Below, in pieces: positions 36,184-47,437 of a DNA stretch of 64,000 bases. The notes under the pieces were generated by a model, which saw only the letters and a list, made by a program, of their open reading frames with translations, ran no database searches and was not told where the DNA came from. The stretch lies in NCBI GenBank assembly GCA_033065855.1, contig JAVXUO010003001.1:124001-188000 (forward strand). Direction: 5' to 3'. The DNA comes from Escallonia rubra. Its lineage: Eukaryota > Streptophyta > Magnoliopsida > Escalloniales > Escalloniaceae. Numbering within the stretch: the first letter of the stretch is position 1; every line of letters begins with the position of its first letter. Position numbers and translations under genes: made by a program.

Positions 36184-39068
36184 ATAAGTTTATTGCCTCT
36201 TTCTACAAGGGTAAACGAGCTTAGCTTGCACGCTCTGCTAACTAATGATCTCGAGCAGGTCAACCATCCACGCTTAGGCTAAATTTCACTGGATCTGGCC
36301 GTAAAAGCTTGAGCTAATGACAAATATGACATTGAAAGACGTGCTTATCAAAAGCTTGGGAGCCGAGGCAGCCTTAAGGTTAACTCTTGATCTCTTTCCT
36401 TCTTGAGCGAGTTTGTGACTAAATTGGGTCGCTTCTCTTACACGGGAAGCGAGGGATGGAAAGGAATGGCAACGTCCAAAACCGTATGGGAGAGAGGGCG
36501 AGGGGTGGGGGACCCAGATGGGGACAAAAAGGAAGGAAAAGGGGTGGGGGTGGGGGGGATGGTTCGAGCAACTGAGACTTGACTGAGCGAGCCCTTATTA
36601 TGCCTTCACCTCCCTTTCATTCCCACAGTGCACACCCATGAGCTGCAGAGGGGACAGGGCAGGGCTGGCCGGCTGGGCAGTGTGTTGGTGAGCAATTGCG
36701 TGCAGAGGGTTTCATTCCATTAATTGCAGGTTCGTAATGTACATACCCCCTCTCTGCCCCTGCGCTTTCCCTGAGACCAGAAAGGTACAATTTTTGCTTC
36801 TGCGTTGTACCGCAATGCGCACATATGCACACATCACAACACACCTTCTTGTCTCCGGTCTTTTAGCCCTGGAATATTGACGGGCGTTCAAAAAATTGGA
36901 CTCCAAACCGTCAACTACCAAATCGAGCATAAATTGTGAATTGCACCAAAATTGAAACAATAAAGTGAAATGCGCACCCAAACTCATAGTATAGGATCTT
37001 ATGTGCAAATTATCCTTTTTTTTAGGTAATTATTTTCATTTTTACTTTTGGTTATTGAAGAAGTTGGTTTTAATGTCAAAGCATATATAACGTCGCTACG
37101 TGGTTCTATAATCTCAAACTAGACTTTGCTTGAGCAAGAACTGAAATTACCTTCACTACAAGTTAACCTTTGAAGGCAATAATAATATACTTTCTTCCTC
37201 AATCACTAAACGTGTCATTGTGCTCAACACGAGCCAAGCATTTTCTTTTGATGTGGCTAATGCAAGTCAAATTTTTTGAGACGGTATTCTAAAGTACTTG
37301 TGTTGTAGCTTCTTGTGAGCCAAGTGTTGCGATAGTGTAAGCCCCGCTAATTTGGAATACATGTACTAGTAAGAGCACTACAAATAATAGAAAACTCAAG
37401 CCCCAATCAGGGTTACAAAAATATCTCGACTGGTTGAGTTTTGACCACTTTTCATGTTCATATAAATCCGGTTAAAATCCAAATACCCCTACAAATGGGA
37501 GCAACATGAGAACAACGTTGTGGGCTTTTTGAAATGTGTAACTCTCTCATCTAATTAGTACTTCTAAAAAAATTAATTATATATATTTTTTTGAGCTATT
37601 CCAAAAAATTGATCGCTTTCCAAATTAAAATTTTTTCATAGGTATTTTTTCATGTTTGTCCTATTTATCTCTTCGTATTTAATTATCCATGCACTAACTC
37701 ATTTTTCTATTTCCTGGTCCACTTTCTCTCTTTCTCTCTGTTGGGATAGAATGAGAAATTCATAAAATATGACTCTTAAGCCCACAAATCAAACACGATC
37801 CATTCATTAAGGACGGAAGGAGTAATAAATTTCAATTTTGCACCATCAAACAACAAAGTTGATTATTTTGTACTTAGTTCGATGCGTGTCACACATTACC
37901 GAACGAAATGGAAAATTTTGTGGTTCTTAACTGATTAAATAAGTTCCAATTGTTCAGGATCCTTGAGGCTTCCTATATCTTATGGGGAGACCTCTGGACT
38001 CCATTCATGAGTCTTGAGATTAGGTGGGTCGATGAGCGCCGGTGATGTATTCGCGTAGAAAAGTACTATTTTATATTCTTTCTTTGATTTTTGTAAAGAA
38101 ATCGCTCTAGATAAATATATATAGAACATGATCAGTAAGTGCAAGAACACAAGAAATCAGAGAGAACTCAAATCCATTTTCCACAAGTTCGGTTTACAAC
38201 GCTCCTTCACGTTTATCTCTCAATTGTTTGTCATCACAATATACAAGAGAACACATCGTATTTATAAATGTGTCATCCGCTTCGTCCGCTCGCCCTACAC
38301 CTTCTATTTTTAATAATAAATACAAAACATCTATCAACAACTTTTAAAAACTCCATATAAATGTAAACCATTTTTGTTGTTTTTGTCCTAACTTGACTTT
38401 CGAACAATGCTTATATAACATAAAACTGGTGATGGAGTTCGATTTAATGTCTACATGGTACTAAATCAATCCCCAAAAAATATTCAAAAAGTCAAGGAAG
38501 AAAATTTCTAATAGAAGGAAGGAAGAATGCAACGTAGTTGAAAGATCAATCACTTCTTGTCTCATTGTCTCTCTGTTTTTAATTCACTGATTTCGCTTTC
38601 TTCATTTTTCTCTGTTATTTTCGGCTAATTGACCTTTTCTGGTGACATAATCTGGGTGTGGGCTAGGAAGAGATAACCACGTGCATGGATTTGACGTCGT
38701 AATGCCAAAACCACCTTTTCAATTGAAGACTTGGACGTGGGGCAACAATGAATATTCTGATACCTGTACATATAAAGTCTGCTTTGCCTCCTCGTCCCCC
38801 TATCAACAATCCCACTCATTACACATGCCTTTTTCTTATTTCTGGTGCAGCTATGGCCGGCTCTCAGCACCAGTGTTTGGTTAAATCTTTTCTTGGCTTG
38901 AAAGGCTCATAACTGTTTCAAGTATTTCAGTCACAACGTCAAAGTATTCCCAATCCCATCGACATAGATGCTTTACCCTGGAGGTGAGAGCCATTTGATG
39001 CGATAGTAACGATAGCCATTTGATACCACGTTCTGAGGGCGGGGAAAGTCGTAGAGATGTTATATATG
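36184..39068. other. Spacer; no gene recognised
   Basis: Contains a G-rich stretch near 36480-36560. A possible Stowaway-like end (GGACGGAAGGAGTAAT) lies near 37811-37827, but its partner end around 37560 is too weak to call. AT-rich sequence follows to 38620. Minus-strand frames around 36617-37008 and 38625-38870 show no family features. Confidence 0.4.
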
Positions 39069-40166
39069 TAGGGATGACAATTAGATCCGCGCCCAGCATA
39101 TCTCTGACCCGTTCAAATCCGATAGAAACAGGTTATTTTGAATTTAACCGGATTATGGACGGGTATGATATTATGTCCAATCCGACCCGACGCTTCCCTT
39201 GACCCGCACCCGCCCCGGTATATTTAACCCTATGCAAGAATCAATCTCAGCCATCCATCTTAAAATATATATAGTTCCCCTCACCAAAATCGTACAATTT
39301 ATTTCTTCTCTCAACCTACTCTTGCTCGGCGCCGCTCTCTCTTTCTTCTCCTCCCCGCACCTTCAGTCGTCAACCTTGTACGGCGACAAGCCACCCGACC
39401 ACCTAACAGAGACAAAACACCGTCCACCTCCACCTCCGTCTACCTCCACCTCGACCAAACACCTTCACCACCACCTCCACCGTCGTCACCATAAAATTGT
39501 CCAGTGTCAGATGTTACCACCACCTCTACCGTCATATCTCTCTGAGTCGATTATCGATCAAGAAGACTGAGCTAGATCTGATATGAAATTAGTTATTTCC
39601 ATTTCCTTTTTTGTTTCTTTTGTAATCTGGTCGGTTTGAGATGTGATTTTGAAAAATTGTTCCACTGACCGGTTATGGTTTGTGTAAGGAGTTCGAAATG
39701 AGCTTGTCTGATTGGAGGGGAGGGGTGTGCTTATCTTTTTAGTCGTAAAGGGCTGGTTATGGTTTGTTCTTGGGGTTCTCTTATTAGTTTATTTATGATA
39801 TTGGTAAAGAAATGTTTATTAAGAATGGATTTGGTTATATCTTTCTTTCTTTAATCAAGTCGTGATTTAGTAATTTTAGTTTTATACTACTTAGAATTAT
39901 TTCTCATGCTCTAAGATTCTGTCTAATGGCATTCAATCACACAATCAAATTTTTTGTTGTTGTTGAATTTGCTTTTTTTCATTCGGTACTCGGTGCTGAT
40001 GGGTGAAAATGGTGAATTTGTTACAAAGGCCGGAAACGGGTATTTTAAATTAGCTTAGGATCGGATATGATATTGCACTTATTTGACCCGATGGCGAGGT
40101 TCAAGGCTAGCGGGCGGGTACAGATTTTATAAGATCCGTATCTGACCCGCCCCATCGCCATTCCTA
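39069..40166. mobile_element. hAT-like non-autonomous element, about 1.1 kb
   Basis: The left end TAGGGATGACAAT and right end ATCGCCATTCCTA are imperfect inverted repeats of the plant TAGGGATGGCAAT hAT group. Subterminal regions on both sides are rich in GACCCG/CGGGT motifs (GACCCGCACCCGCCCC left; GACCCGCCCCATCGCC right), as in that group. Flanks are GTTATATATG left and GTTATATG right, consistent with an 8-bp duplication with a 2-bp AT expansion. The interior has a CCACC-rich frame at 39199-39570 that looks like composition, not a gene. Confidence 0.72.
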
Positions 40167-41105
40167 GTTATATGAAAAGATACGAGACAATATGAGAATA
40201 TTAAGCATGACATTGCCGGTCAATTTATCAAAAAAGTATTCACTACGACGGTATTAATATTGTCACTCGTTACATGGACAAAGCTTATGAGTTTATGAGC
40301 ATAGGTATCAAAATTTTGTTATCCTCCCATCTTGTTAGATGAGTAGCTTGTTCAGCTCGTGTGAAACATACGCAACTTGGGCATGTTATGTCCAAGGCAG
40401 AAAGATAGCCCTTGAACGACGGCAAAAATCTCAACCTTACACTAGGTTGTAAGGCATGTTATGGAATCAAGAACAAAATTCTAACATGACCATGTACGCC
40501 TAGTCTTTCTTGAATCGACGGGCTAACTTCCACGCTGCTGCCGGTAATTGTTCGTCAGTTGCATCCTGTCATTTCCTTTGTAACAAACACTTTTTCAGTA
40601 CACACTCTCTCTTAGACGTATTATGTCCTGTACATCGTTCTTATCTTCTGACTCTTTGTAAATTCCTAGAATTAACTCAGTACTAGGTAGGCATTGAATC
40701 AAAATCAAATAACAGTCAATAAATCAAATAAAAATTGTTTGACAAGTCAATGTAAGATATATAAAATGAGTATAATCAACATACACAAAAGTTTCATAAA
40801 AAAATTAAAGGAAGAAAAAAGGAGTATATTTCTTGTCCATAGTTTGTTTATAGCTCAAGTCAGTTCCTCATGTATCAAGGTCCTGGCCCATAATTGAAAG
40901 AAGGGTAGAAAGCCAGTTCCCCATTTAGGCCAGAAGGGCAGAAAAATTGATGGGCCTGATCTTTTGATCCTTTAGTAGCTGTTAAAAGGTTAACCTTTAA
41001 AGCCCAAAACCCGAAACTCGCTAAACCCCGCTCCAACCAGACAAAAACCCTACAGTTCAGAGTCCAACAACGAGCAGAAGCTCTTTTGTCACATTTCTGC
41101 AAGAG
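40167..41105. promoter_or_regulatory. Upstream region of the L25 gene
   Basis: AT-rich spacer becoming GC-richer from about 41000, where the L25 5' UTR should lie. GCCCAAAACCCGAAAC and AAACCCTAC near 41005-41055 are of the telo-box (AAACCCTA) type common upstream of plant ribosomal-protein and translation genes. That is suggestive, not proof. Confidence 0.4.
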
Positions 41106-42498
41106 ATGTCGACGTGGTGGCGCGCCACCGCAGGCGGCCTAAGGAGGGCGGCGGAGAGGCCGAGGTCGTACCACACCATCCAGGCCATCCCGAGAGAGAT
41201 CACCGGAGGCAGAATCTCGGCCAGGGACAGAGCCCAAGGCCGGATACCAGCCGTCGTGTTCGCCCAGGACTACCTCCAATCGAAGGCCGCCACTTCCAGA
41301 AAGCACCTGATCTCCACAGAGAAGAAGCAGATCCAGGCCATCCTCAGCTCCGTGCAACTGCCTTACTTCTGCTCCACCACATTCCCGCTCCAGATACGCG
41401 CCGGTTCGGGTTCCTCCGTCCTCCTTGAGTCCGGCAATGTCCTCCCACTTAAGGCATGTTCCTCTTTATTTGCGTTTTTTTCCTGGTAATCAGAAGACGT
41501 AAAAGTTGTCGCTAGATGGCAACATTTTAGTGACGAAAGTAGAATGTTTAGTGAAGTGAGGTTATCAATTCATGTTTTCTTCTGGAATTTATTTAGCTCC
41601 ATTACCCCTTTTCATCGACGGGAAATCCGCCCAAAAACCTCTTAGGGCATTTTTTTTAATCAAACTTGTGAAATTACCGATAGCAAATTGCCTCTAAAAG
41701 TGATGCCCGGAAGCTCACCATTAAGCTTTAGCGACATATTTTCGTAACTGAAAGGGGGTTGTATGAAGTTTGCTCCACTCCGGATTGTAGCCAAAAATCT
41801 TTTTTGTTTAAGCTTTTACTGGGATAATAATGAATTTTCAAAATACCGAAAGTGTTAATGAAACAATGGTGATTATGGTTTAGTACAAACTGCACTTTGA
41901 ACACCGTGTTATTTATATTTATGCTCTTGTATTTGTTGTTATAGGTTCATAAGGATCCGGAAACTGGGAAGATTTTAAATTTGGTGTTTGTTTGGGCGGA
42001 TGAAGGAACAAAGTTGAAGGTTGATGTTCCCCTTGTCTTCAAAGGACAAGATTCGTGTCCTGGTGTAAAAAAAGGTTGGTGCTGCTTTAATATGTTATCT
42101 GTACATTGTGTTTCCGAGTTCTGCAATTACATACTGAGAACAATGACTTAATTATGGAACTATAGGTAGGTTTTCATGTTTTTACACTTTAAAGTCTTGA
42201 AGACATGCTACTCGGTGGGTATTCCGTCTCTACATTTAAACTTACTCATTTGCACCTTATTTGTGTGTGGGGGCCTGAATGTGTTATTTGGTTCCTTTAT
42301 CAACAGACTCATCGTGCCTTCTTATTATAGCATCTGCAAGTTGTTCCTGGTTAGAGCATATGTGATCAAACTACGAGGCTTGGATATTGTAGATCAATTT
42401 ACGTAAGTGAGAAGATGTGCTAGAGAAAGTGGCATTACCCATGTTTAGAGGGATTTAGGAAGATATCCGGTTTATGGTGAAAGTACAGGACAACTTCG

Positions 42499-42529
<31 letters not shown>

Positions 42530-44821
42530 GAGGGAGGGAGGGTTTGCTTCTTTCTTCAACCAGGGGTTAAGATACGACTATCCTGAGGTTATTGCAAATT
42601 ATGATGTGTCACTTGGGTCTTTTTAGCCTCCTTCATGGTAATTAGCAGCTCAATGTCTCCTTTGGCATTTTGCATTTTCTCATGTACATCAGATGCCGAT
42701 TTCATCTTGATAGGGAGGGAGGGAGGGTTTGCTTCTTTCTTCAACCAGGGGTTAAGATACGACTATCCTGAGGTTATTGCAAATTATGATGTGTCACTTG
42801 GGTCTTTTTAGCCTCCTTCATAGTAATTAGCAGCTCAATGTCTCCTTTGGCATTTTGCATTTTCTCATGTACATCAGATGCCAATTTCATCTTGATATTA
42901 TTCCCGTTAAGGGAAGTAATCATCTTTGTTTTGTTGATGCCCTTGTGTGTTTCTGGGTAACTCTTCATGGGTCATATCATGTTGTTAGCGAATACCTAGC
43001 CCGCGGTTATAGTAATACCCTGCTTCAAATGAAAATTGAAGTTCAATTCATTTTAGTGCTTCTTATTTGATGAAAACCTATGTTACATGGACTCGGTACA
43101 AGTGTCCGGATCGGATACGTGTCCAAGTGTCAGACTCGTCTAATTTTGAAAACGCAAGACACGGGAACACGGCAAAATGTTCATATTTGTTATTGCTTTT
43201 TAGTTATTTCGAAGGTAAAAAGGTGTTTTGTGTGATGCACTTGGTTTTAATTGACAAAATGTCTCTTATCAAAGCAATAACTAATTAAACAAAAAATTAT
43301 ATATAGTATTGATAATGTCATATCCTATGAGATGTGTCAGACACATATCCCATACCTACGTCCAAGTGTCGAGTGTTCGACACAGGTACTTCACGCAAAC
43401 CGAAGAGTCCATGTAACATAGATGAAAACCACATTCAATTCTCCTTTTGAACAATTTCATTTCACTTGTCCTGCTGGCATCTTTGAACGAATCTTGTGGA
43501 TATGCACCTGTAAATTGTGTAAGGTTAAAGATGGGTTAAACTTGGGGACCTATGAGGACTAGCAACTCATCTAGTTCTCCGTGTCACAGGAACATATCTT
43601 TGACAGCTCTACAAGTGTCTCAGATGTTTTTTAGTTATACTGATTAAAGAGAATAGTGCAAGACCCCTCTCAGAATGCCCTGAGATGTCCTTGACCCTTC
43701 ACCTACAGTCTCATTTGGATATTGCTATGCATTGCTAGAGCAGTTATTTTAATATTTGAGAGATTTGCTGCTTGTGTTTGAATTTTTGCGTGGCAGGGAG
43801 TTCGTGATTGTTGGAATCAGATTAATTAAACAATTTTTTGCAAAATTTTGAGCACAAGCTGTGTGGGATCTTCCCGATTCATTCCTTAAGTGTTCACTGG
43901 TTTCTATGACCAGTTCTGTTCTATATGATCATTGGACCTTCCTCTGGACTAGTCCGGTGTGATTCTTGATGGAAAGAACCAATTTGTAAAAGTCTAGATT
44001 CATATGTCGTGTCAGCTGTCACAGAACGGAATTGTACTGTAAGATATGTGCACGTGTATGAACTGCCAATTTCAATATGGACACTAGATTGTGTCATTTT
44101 GTCGATTTTGATAGGTATGTCACTTTTTTGCAATCTGCCACAATTTAGTATTTCAAAGTTTCCATAGGTGGAATCAAAATTCAAGGTGCTAGATCCCACG
44201 ACATGTATGTTGTGGAGATGCTGGGATGTCTTCTATACTGTGTGCATATTATTCCATCTCCACGTAGTCTTTAAATGCTTACAGCCAACTCAAGAAGGAC
44301 AAAATATTGCTAGAATCTCGTCCATTTCTCTCGTTTAGTATGTATATGTGAACTTAGGCTGTTGCTCTCACAATTTAACTGTTAAATCTGATTATGTTTA
44401 TCCTAGTTTTGTAGTATCAAATGGATGTCTCTTCTCCATACTCAAAGGTTATGGTTATCAGTTTACATAATCACAGAGAGACATGGTTGTCCCGGCCGTG
44501 AAGTCCTCATGTTGGCAGTTGATTTTAGTTGTGTCAATAATTTCTTAATCTATTCTACATAAACTGACTGCTGCTGCTGCTTGTGTGAAAGCAGGTGGTC
44601 ACCTTAAGATCGTAAAAACTAGTCTAAAGTATATGTGCCCCTCTGAGCACATTCCCCAGAAAATTGAGGTGGATGTAAGCAATCTGGATGTTGGAGAGAG
44701 AATTTGTATGCATGACATTGCGGTACATCCCTCCTTAAAGCTTTTAAGTAACGAGAGCATACCCGTGTGCAAGATCTTGTCGGCAAAGTTGGAAGGTGCC
44801 GAATCTGCAACTCCTACTTGA
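41106..44821 (+). CDS. Organellar bL25-type ribosomal protein (L25/TL5/CTC family)
   Basis: Three coding exons: 41106-41453, 41945-42074 and 44595-44821 (TGA); 234 residues. The first 20 or so residues (MSTWWRATAGGLRRAAERPR) are Arg-rich and nearly acid-free, like a mitochondrial presequence. The L25-like RNA-binding part follows (IPREITGGRISARDRAQGRIPAVVF), then the C-terminal beta domain with NLVFVWADEG, KVDVPLVFKGQDSCPGVKKGG, PQKIEVDVSNLDVGERI and HPSLKLLS. Family knowledge: bL25/CTC binds 5S rRNA in the large subunit; plant copies are nuclear-encoded and organelle-targeted. The first intron needs a GC donor (AAG|GCATGT), since the next GT would put a stop in frame. The 2.5-kb second intron carries a tandem duplication and a MITE. 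By gene order this corresponds to Arabidopsis At5g66860. Confidence 0.93.
41454..41944 (+). other. GC-AG intron in the L25 gene
   Basis: Exon 1 must end with CTTAAG (41453) for the frame to continue into GTTCATAAGGATCC at 41945 after TTATAG. The donor there is GCATGT. Using the first GT downstream (41458) would add T and bring TAA in frame right after the acceptor. GC donors are a known minor class spliced by the U2 machinery. Confidence 0.85.
42500..42540. repeat. Compound microsatellite (TG)n(AG)n(GGGA)n
   Basis: TG, then AG, then GGGA units in succession in L25 intron 2. It forms the left edge of the tandem duplication that follows. Confidence 0.9.
42526..42895. repeat. Near-identical 185-bp tandem duplication in L25 intron 2
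   Basis: GGTTTGCTTCTTTCTTCAAC occurs at 42541 and 42726 (spacing exactly 185). The following sequence matches almost base for base, with only two substitutions noticed (CATGGTAAT/CATAGTAAT and GCCGATTT/GCCAATTT). The GGGA tract at both left edges suggests slippage or unequal exchange. Confidence 0.93.
43078..43421. mobile_element. MITE with perfect 17-bp inverted repeats, probably hAT type
   Basis: A 344-bp element in L25 intron 2. Its ends are CTATGTTACATGGACTC and the exact reverse complement. Flanks repeat ATGAAAAC (43070-43077 and 43422-43429), an 8-bp duplication. If the outer C/G pair is excluded the duplication reads as 10 bp (GATGAAAACC), so superfamily is not certain. Subterminal GTCCAAGTGTC motifs occur at both sides in the same orientation. 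Confidence 0.85.
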
Positions 44822-45865
44822 TCTATCTTCGGGACTCTGCTGCTGGGATAGGCATGGAAACATATTGCAGCTCCCTTAATCAGCTGGAAGTGCTAATCGA
44901 CTAAAAAGGGCTCTCGAGGTTAATGCTGCTCGACTGCCATAATCAGATAGCGAATTTGTTATTACTTGTCTGTGTAATAAACTTATAGCTGTTCAGTGGT
45001 CACTGGTTCTTAGTTGAGTTGTTCAAAGGTCGCGCACGTTACCCCTTGACTTCATCAATCGATGTTCATCTTTTTTTGTGGTTTATTTGCAACTTAACGT
45101 AGTTTGGTCATCGGGGCCCTACAAATTCATCCCAAAACATCTTAAATTTGGATGGCTGTACTAGAGGGAAACATAGCTCCTGAAGTGTTGTATTATCTAT
45201 GTGTAATTATTAAGGGAGAGGTAAAGTTATTTTTCTGAATTTTCGATTTTATACTTTTATTTAATTTGTTGAAGGGGAGAAAAATCGCGTGGTTATCTAT
45301 TCGTCCGTTTGATGTCTTCAGACGTATTCGTCTGCGGAGGATATGAATTTGGTTATCTTGCGCTTTTCCAAATTGGATAGTTTATGCACTAACAGAATTT
45401 GGGACAAAAACTTGAAATTTAGATGTCGTCACTTATGTTAAAATTTACGTTGATAGTTTTTATCGCTAATGTATATATTAGCGGCACTTTTATTACCAAT
45501 CCTAGTCCCTTGACCTAACGAACCATAACCTTTTGTGGAGGGCCAACGAGATTATACTGGAAAAGCCTGGATAGTTTTTAAGATGAAAGTAAAAGTAGAA
45601 TGGCCAATTTAAATGTATCTCCCAAGGGAAAGGATCCTTTGCTTTACTGTAATATCACAGTGCTTTTATGGCTTTAGTTGCTTTTAAATGTGACTAGAAA
45701 TATGTTTGTTGCAACTATCTAAACGCTATAACCTCATTGTTGACGAGCATAGCCTTCGGATCCATTCCAAAGGCTTGAATCAAAATGTATTGTAAACTTT
45801 CGAGAGGCCTATGGGTCCAATTTAGTTGCAGCCCTTCAACAAAATTGAAGCTTTTGAAAGCCAAC
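44822..45865. other. L25 3' flank; no gene recognised
   Basis: Presumed L25 3' UTR to about 45000 (AATAAACTT near 44976 is a plausible polyadenylation signal), then AT-rich spacer without a supported gene. Confidence 0.45.
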
Positions 45866-47437
45866 AAATGGCTTTTTTTTTTTTCTTTTTTTTGCCTCCT
45901 AAGGAACTAGTTGTTTGTGATATACAGGTCTAGTGCACCAAACAAAAGCAAAAAAAAGGGTAGCAAGTTGAAAATCTTAAAAAATCAAACGTGGTCAATT
46001 GGATTTTTAAGCTACATTTTTTTAGAGTGAAAATTTAGTTATGAAAATCTTACATGTCGAATAAGAGAATCGTTAATAGTGTGTCAAGAATCATGAAATT
46101 GATGAAATTTTATTTCAAATACTCAAGTTTAGTTGCTCCTATATTGCGAAATCCGATAAAAAAATAGTCCGATTTTATGGAATTTGGATTACTAAAATTA
46201 TTTTTCCTATTTTATCTAATATTAATTCATTGCCGCTTTTGTCACACCACTTTTATTATCACCTTTGTCGCCTCCGCTGCGACTATGTTATTGTTATTGT
46301 CATTACTGACACCATAGGACCGCTATACCCATCACTACTGAACGGTTGCCCCGCCACCACAATATTATCTTTACCACACGATACGAACTAACACCATCAC
46401 AGTAACCATTGCTACTATCAAGTGTGTTACATTACCACCACACCACGACCGCGGTTATCATCAGGACTTCTGTGCCACTTTTAAACAGTTCTCAACAATG
46501 TAGGAGTAGGCTGGGCCCAGCCCACAGATGTAAGCAAGTCCTTCAACGTAGTGCTAGGACTAAACTGGTGGCTTTTTTGTTTTTTTAATTATTCTAAATA
46601 ACTTGTTGTTTGTGATATACAGGTTAAGTGTACAGAAAAAATAAAAAAAAAGGGTAGCAAGTTGAAAATCTTAAAAAATCAAACGCGGTCAGTTGGATGT
46701 TTAAGCTACATTTTTTAGAGCGAAATTTAATTTTGAAAATCATACATGTCGAATAAGATAATCGTAAATAGTGTGTCAATAATCACAAAATTGATGAAAA
46801 TTTATTTCAAATACTCAAGTTTAATTGCTTCTATATTGCAAAATCAGATAAAAAATAGTCAGATTCTATGGAATTTGGATTAAGTTAAAATTATTTTTCC
46901 TATCTTGTGTAGCATTAATTCATTGTCTCTGTCGTCACACTATCTTTACTACCATGATTGTCGCCTCCACTGCTGTTACTATTACTATTACTGTTACTGT
47001 CACTACTATTACTATATGACTGCTTCGGATCAAGATCCTCTGCTGTACAGCAGAGGTGCTGTACAGCATTTAGCGACAAAAGATTGTTATTAAAAGTATT
47101 TTGTCGCTGTTACTGAAATGTATAGTGACAATTTTTTGTCGCTAAAAAATATTTAGCGACATTTTATACATACAGCACCTCTGCTGTACAGACTGCTTTG
47201 CCCATCGGTATTGAACCGTTGCCCGCCCCACCCCCCCCCCCCCACACAATGTTATCATTACCACAAGATACAAAATTACGACTATACTATCAAGCGTGTT
47301 ACATCACCGACACACTACGAACACGGTTATAATCAGTACTTCTGTGCCACTATTAAAAAAGTTCTAAAAAATGTAGGAGTAGGCTGGGCCCGCAGATGTA
47401 ACCAGGTCATTCAACGTAGTGCTGGGACTAAACTGGG
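45866..47437. repeat. Tandem duplication of a ~0.7-kb block; second copy interrupted
   Basis: Copy 1 is about 45866-46565 and copy 2 about 46566-47437. Both begin with GGCTTTTTT, then GTTGTTTGTGATATACAGGT and GGGTAGCAAGTTGAAAATC, and both end with GTAGGAGTAGGCTGGGCCC and CAACGTAGTGCT. Copies differ by many substitutions and small indels. The extra length of copy 2 is explained by the element at 47026-47190. No gene is evident in either copy. Confidence 0.88.
47026..47190. mobile_element. Small MITE (165 bp) inserted in the second repeat copy
   Basis: Flanked by an 8-bp direct repeat GACTGCTT (47018-47025 and 47191-47198). The corresponding site in copy 1 is uninterrupted, so this is an insertion after duplication. 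It contains a perfect 21-bp inverted repeat (47043-47063 and 47171-47191, CTGTACAGCAGAGGTGCTGT plus A) and internal TTTAGCGACA/TGTCGCTAAA motifs able to fold into a hairpin. About 17 bases left of the inverted repeat (CGGATCAAGATCCTCTG) lie inside the duplication but outside the symmetric part. Confidence 0.82.

Noticed and set aside
36700..37008. 98-codon minus-strand frame as an uncharacterised gene
   Set aside because: No conserved motif, overlapping frames, no promoter or splice context.
37557..37827. Stowaway-type MITE
   Set aside because: Only the right end (GGACGGAAGGAGTA) is convincing; the proposed left partner is too diverged and no TA duplication could be assigned.
41114..41428. 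Alternative frame in L25 exon 1 (and its minus-strand counterpart)
   Set aside because: Overlaps the conserved L25 frame and shows only Arg/Pro/His-rich composition.
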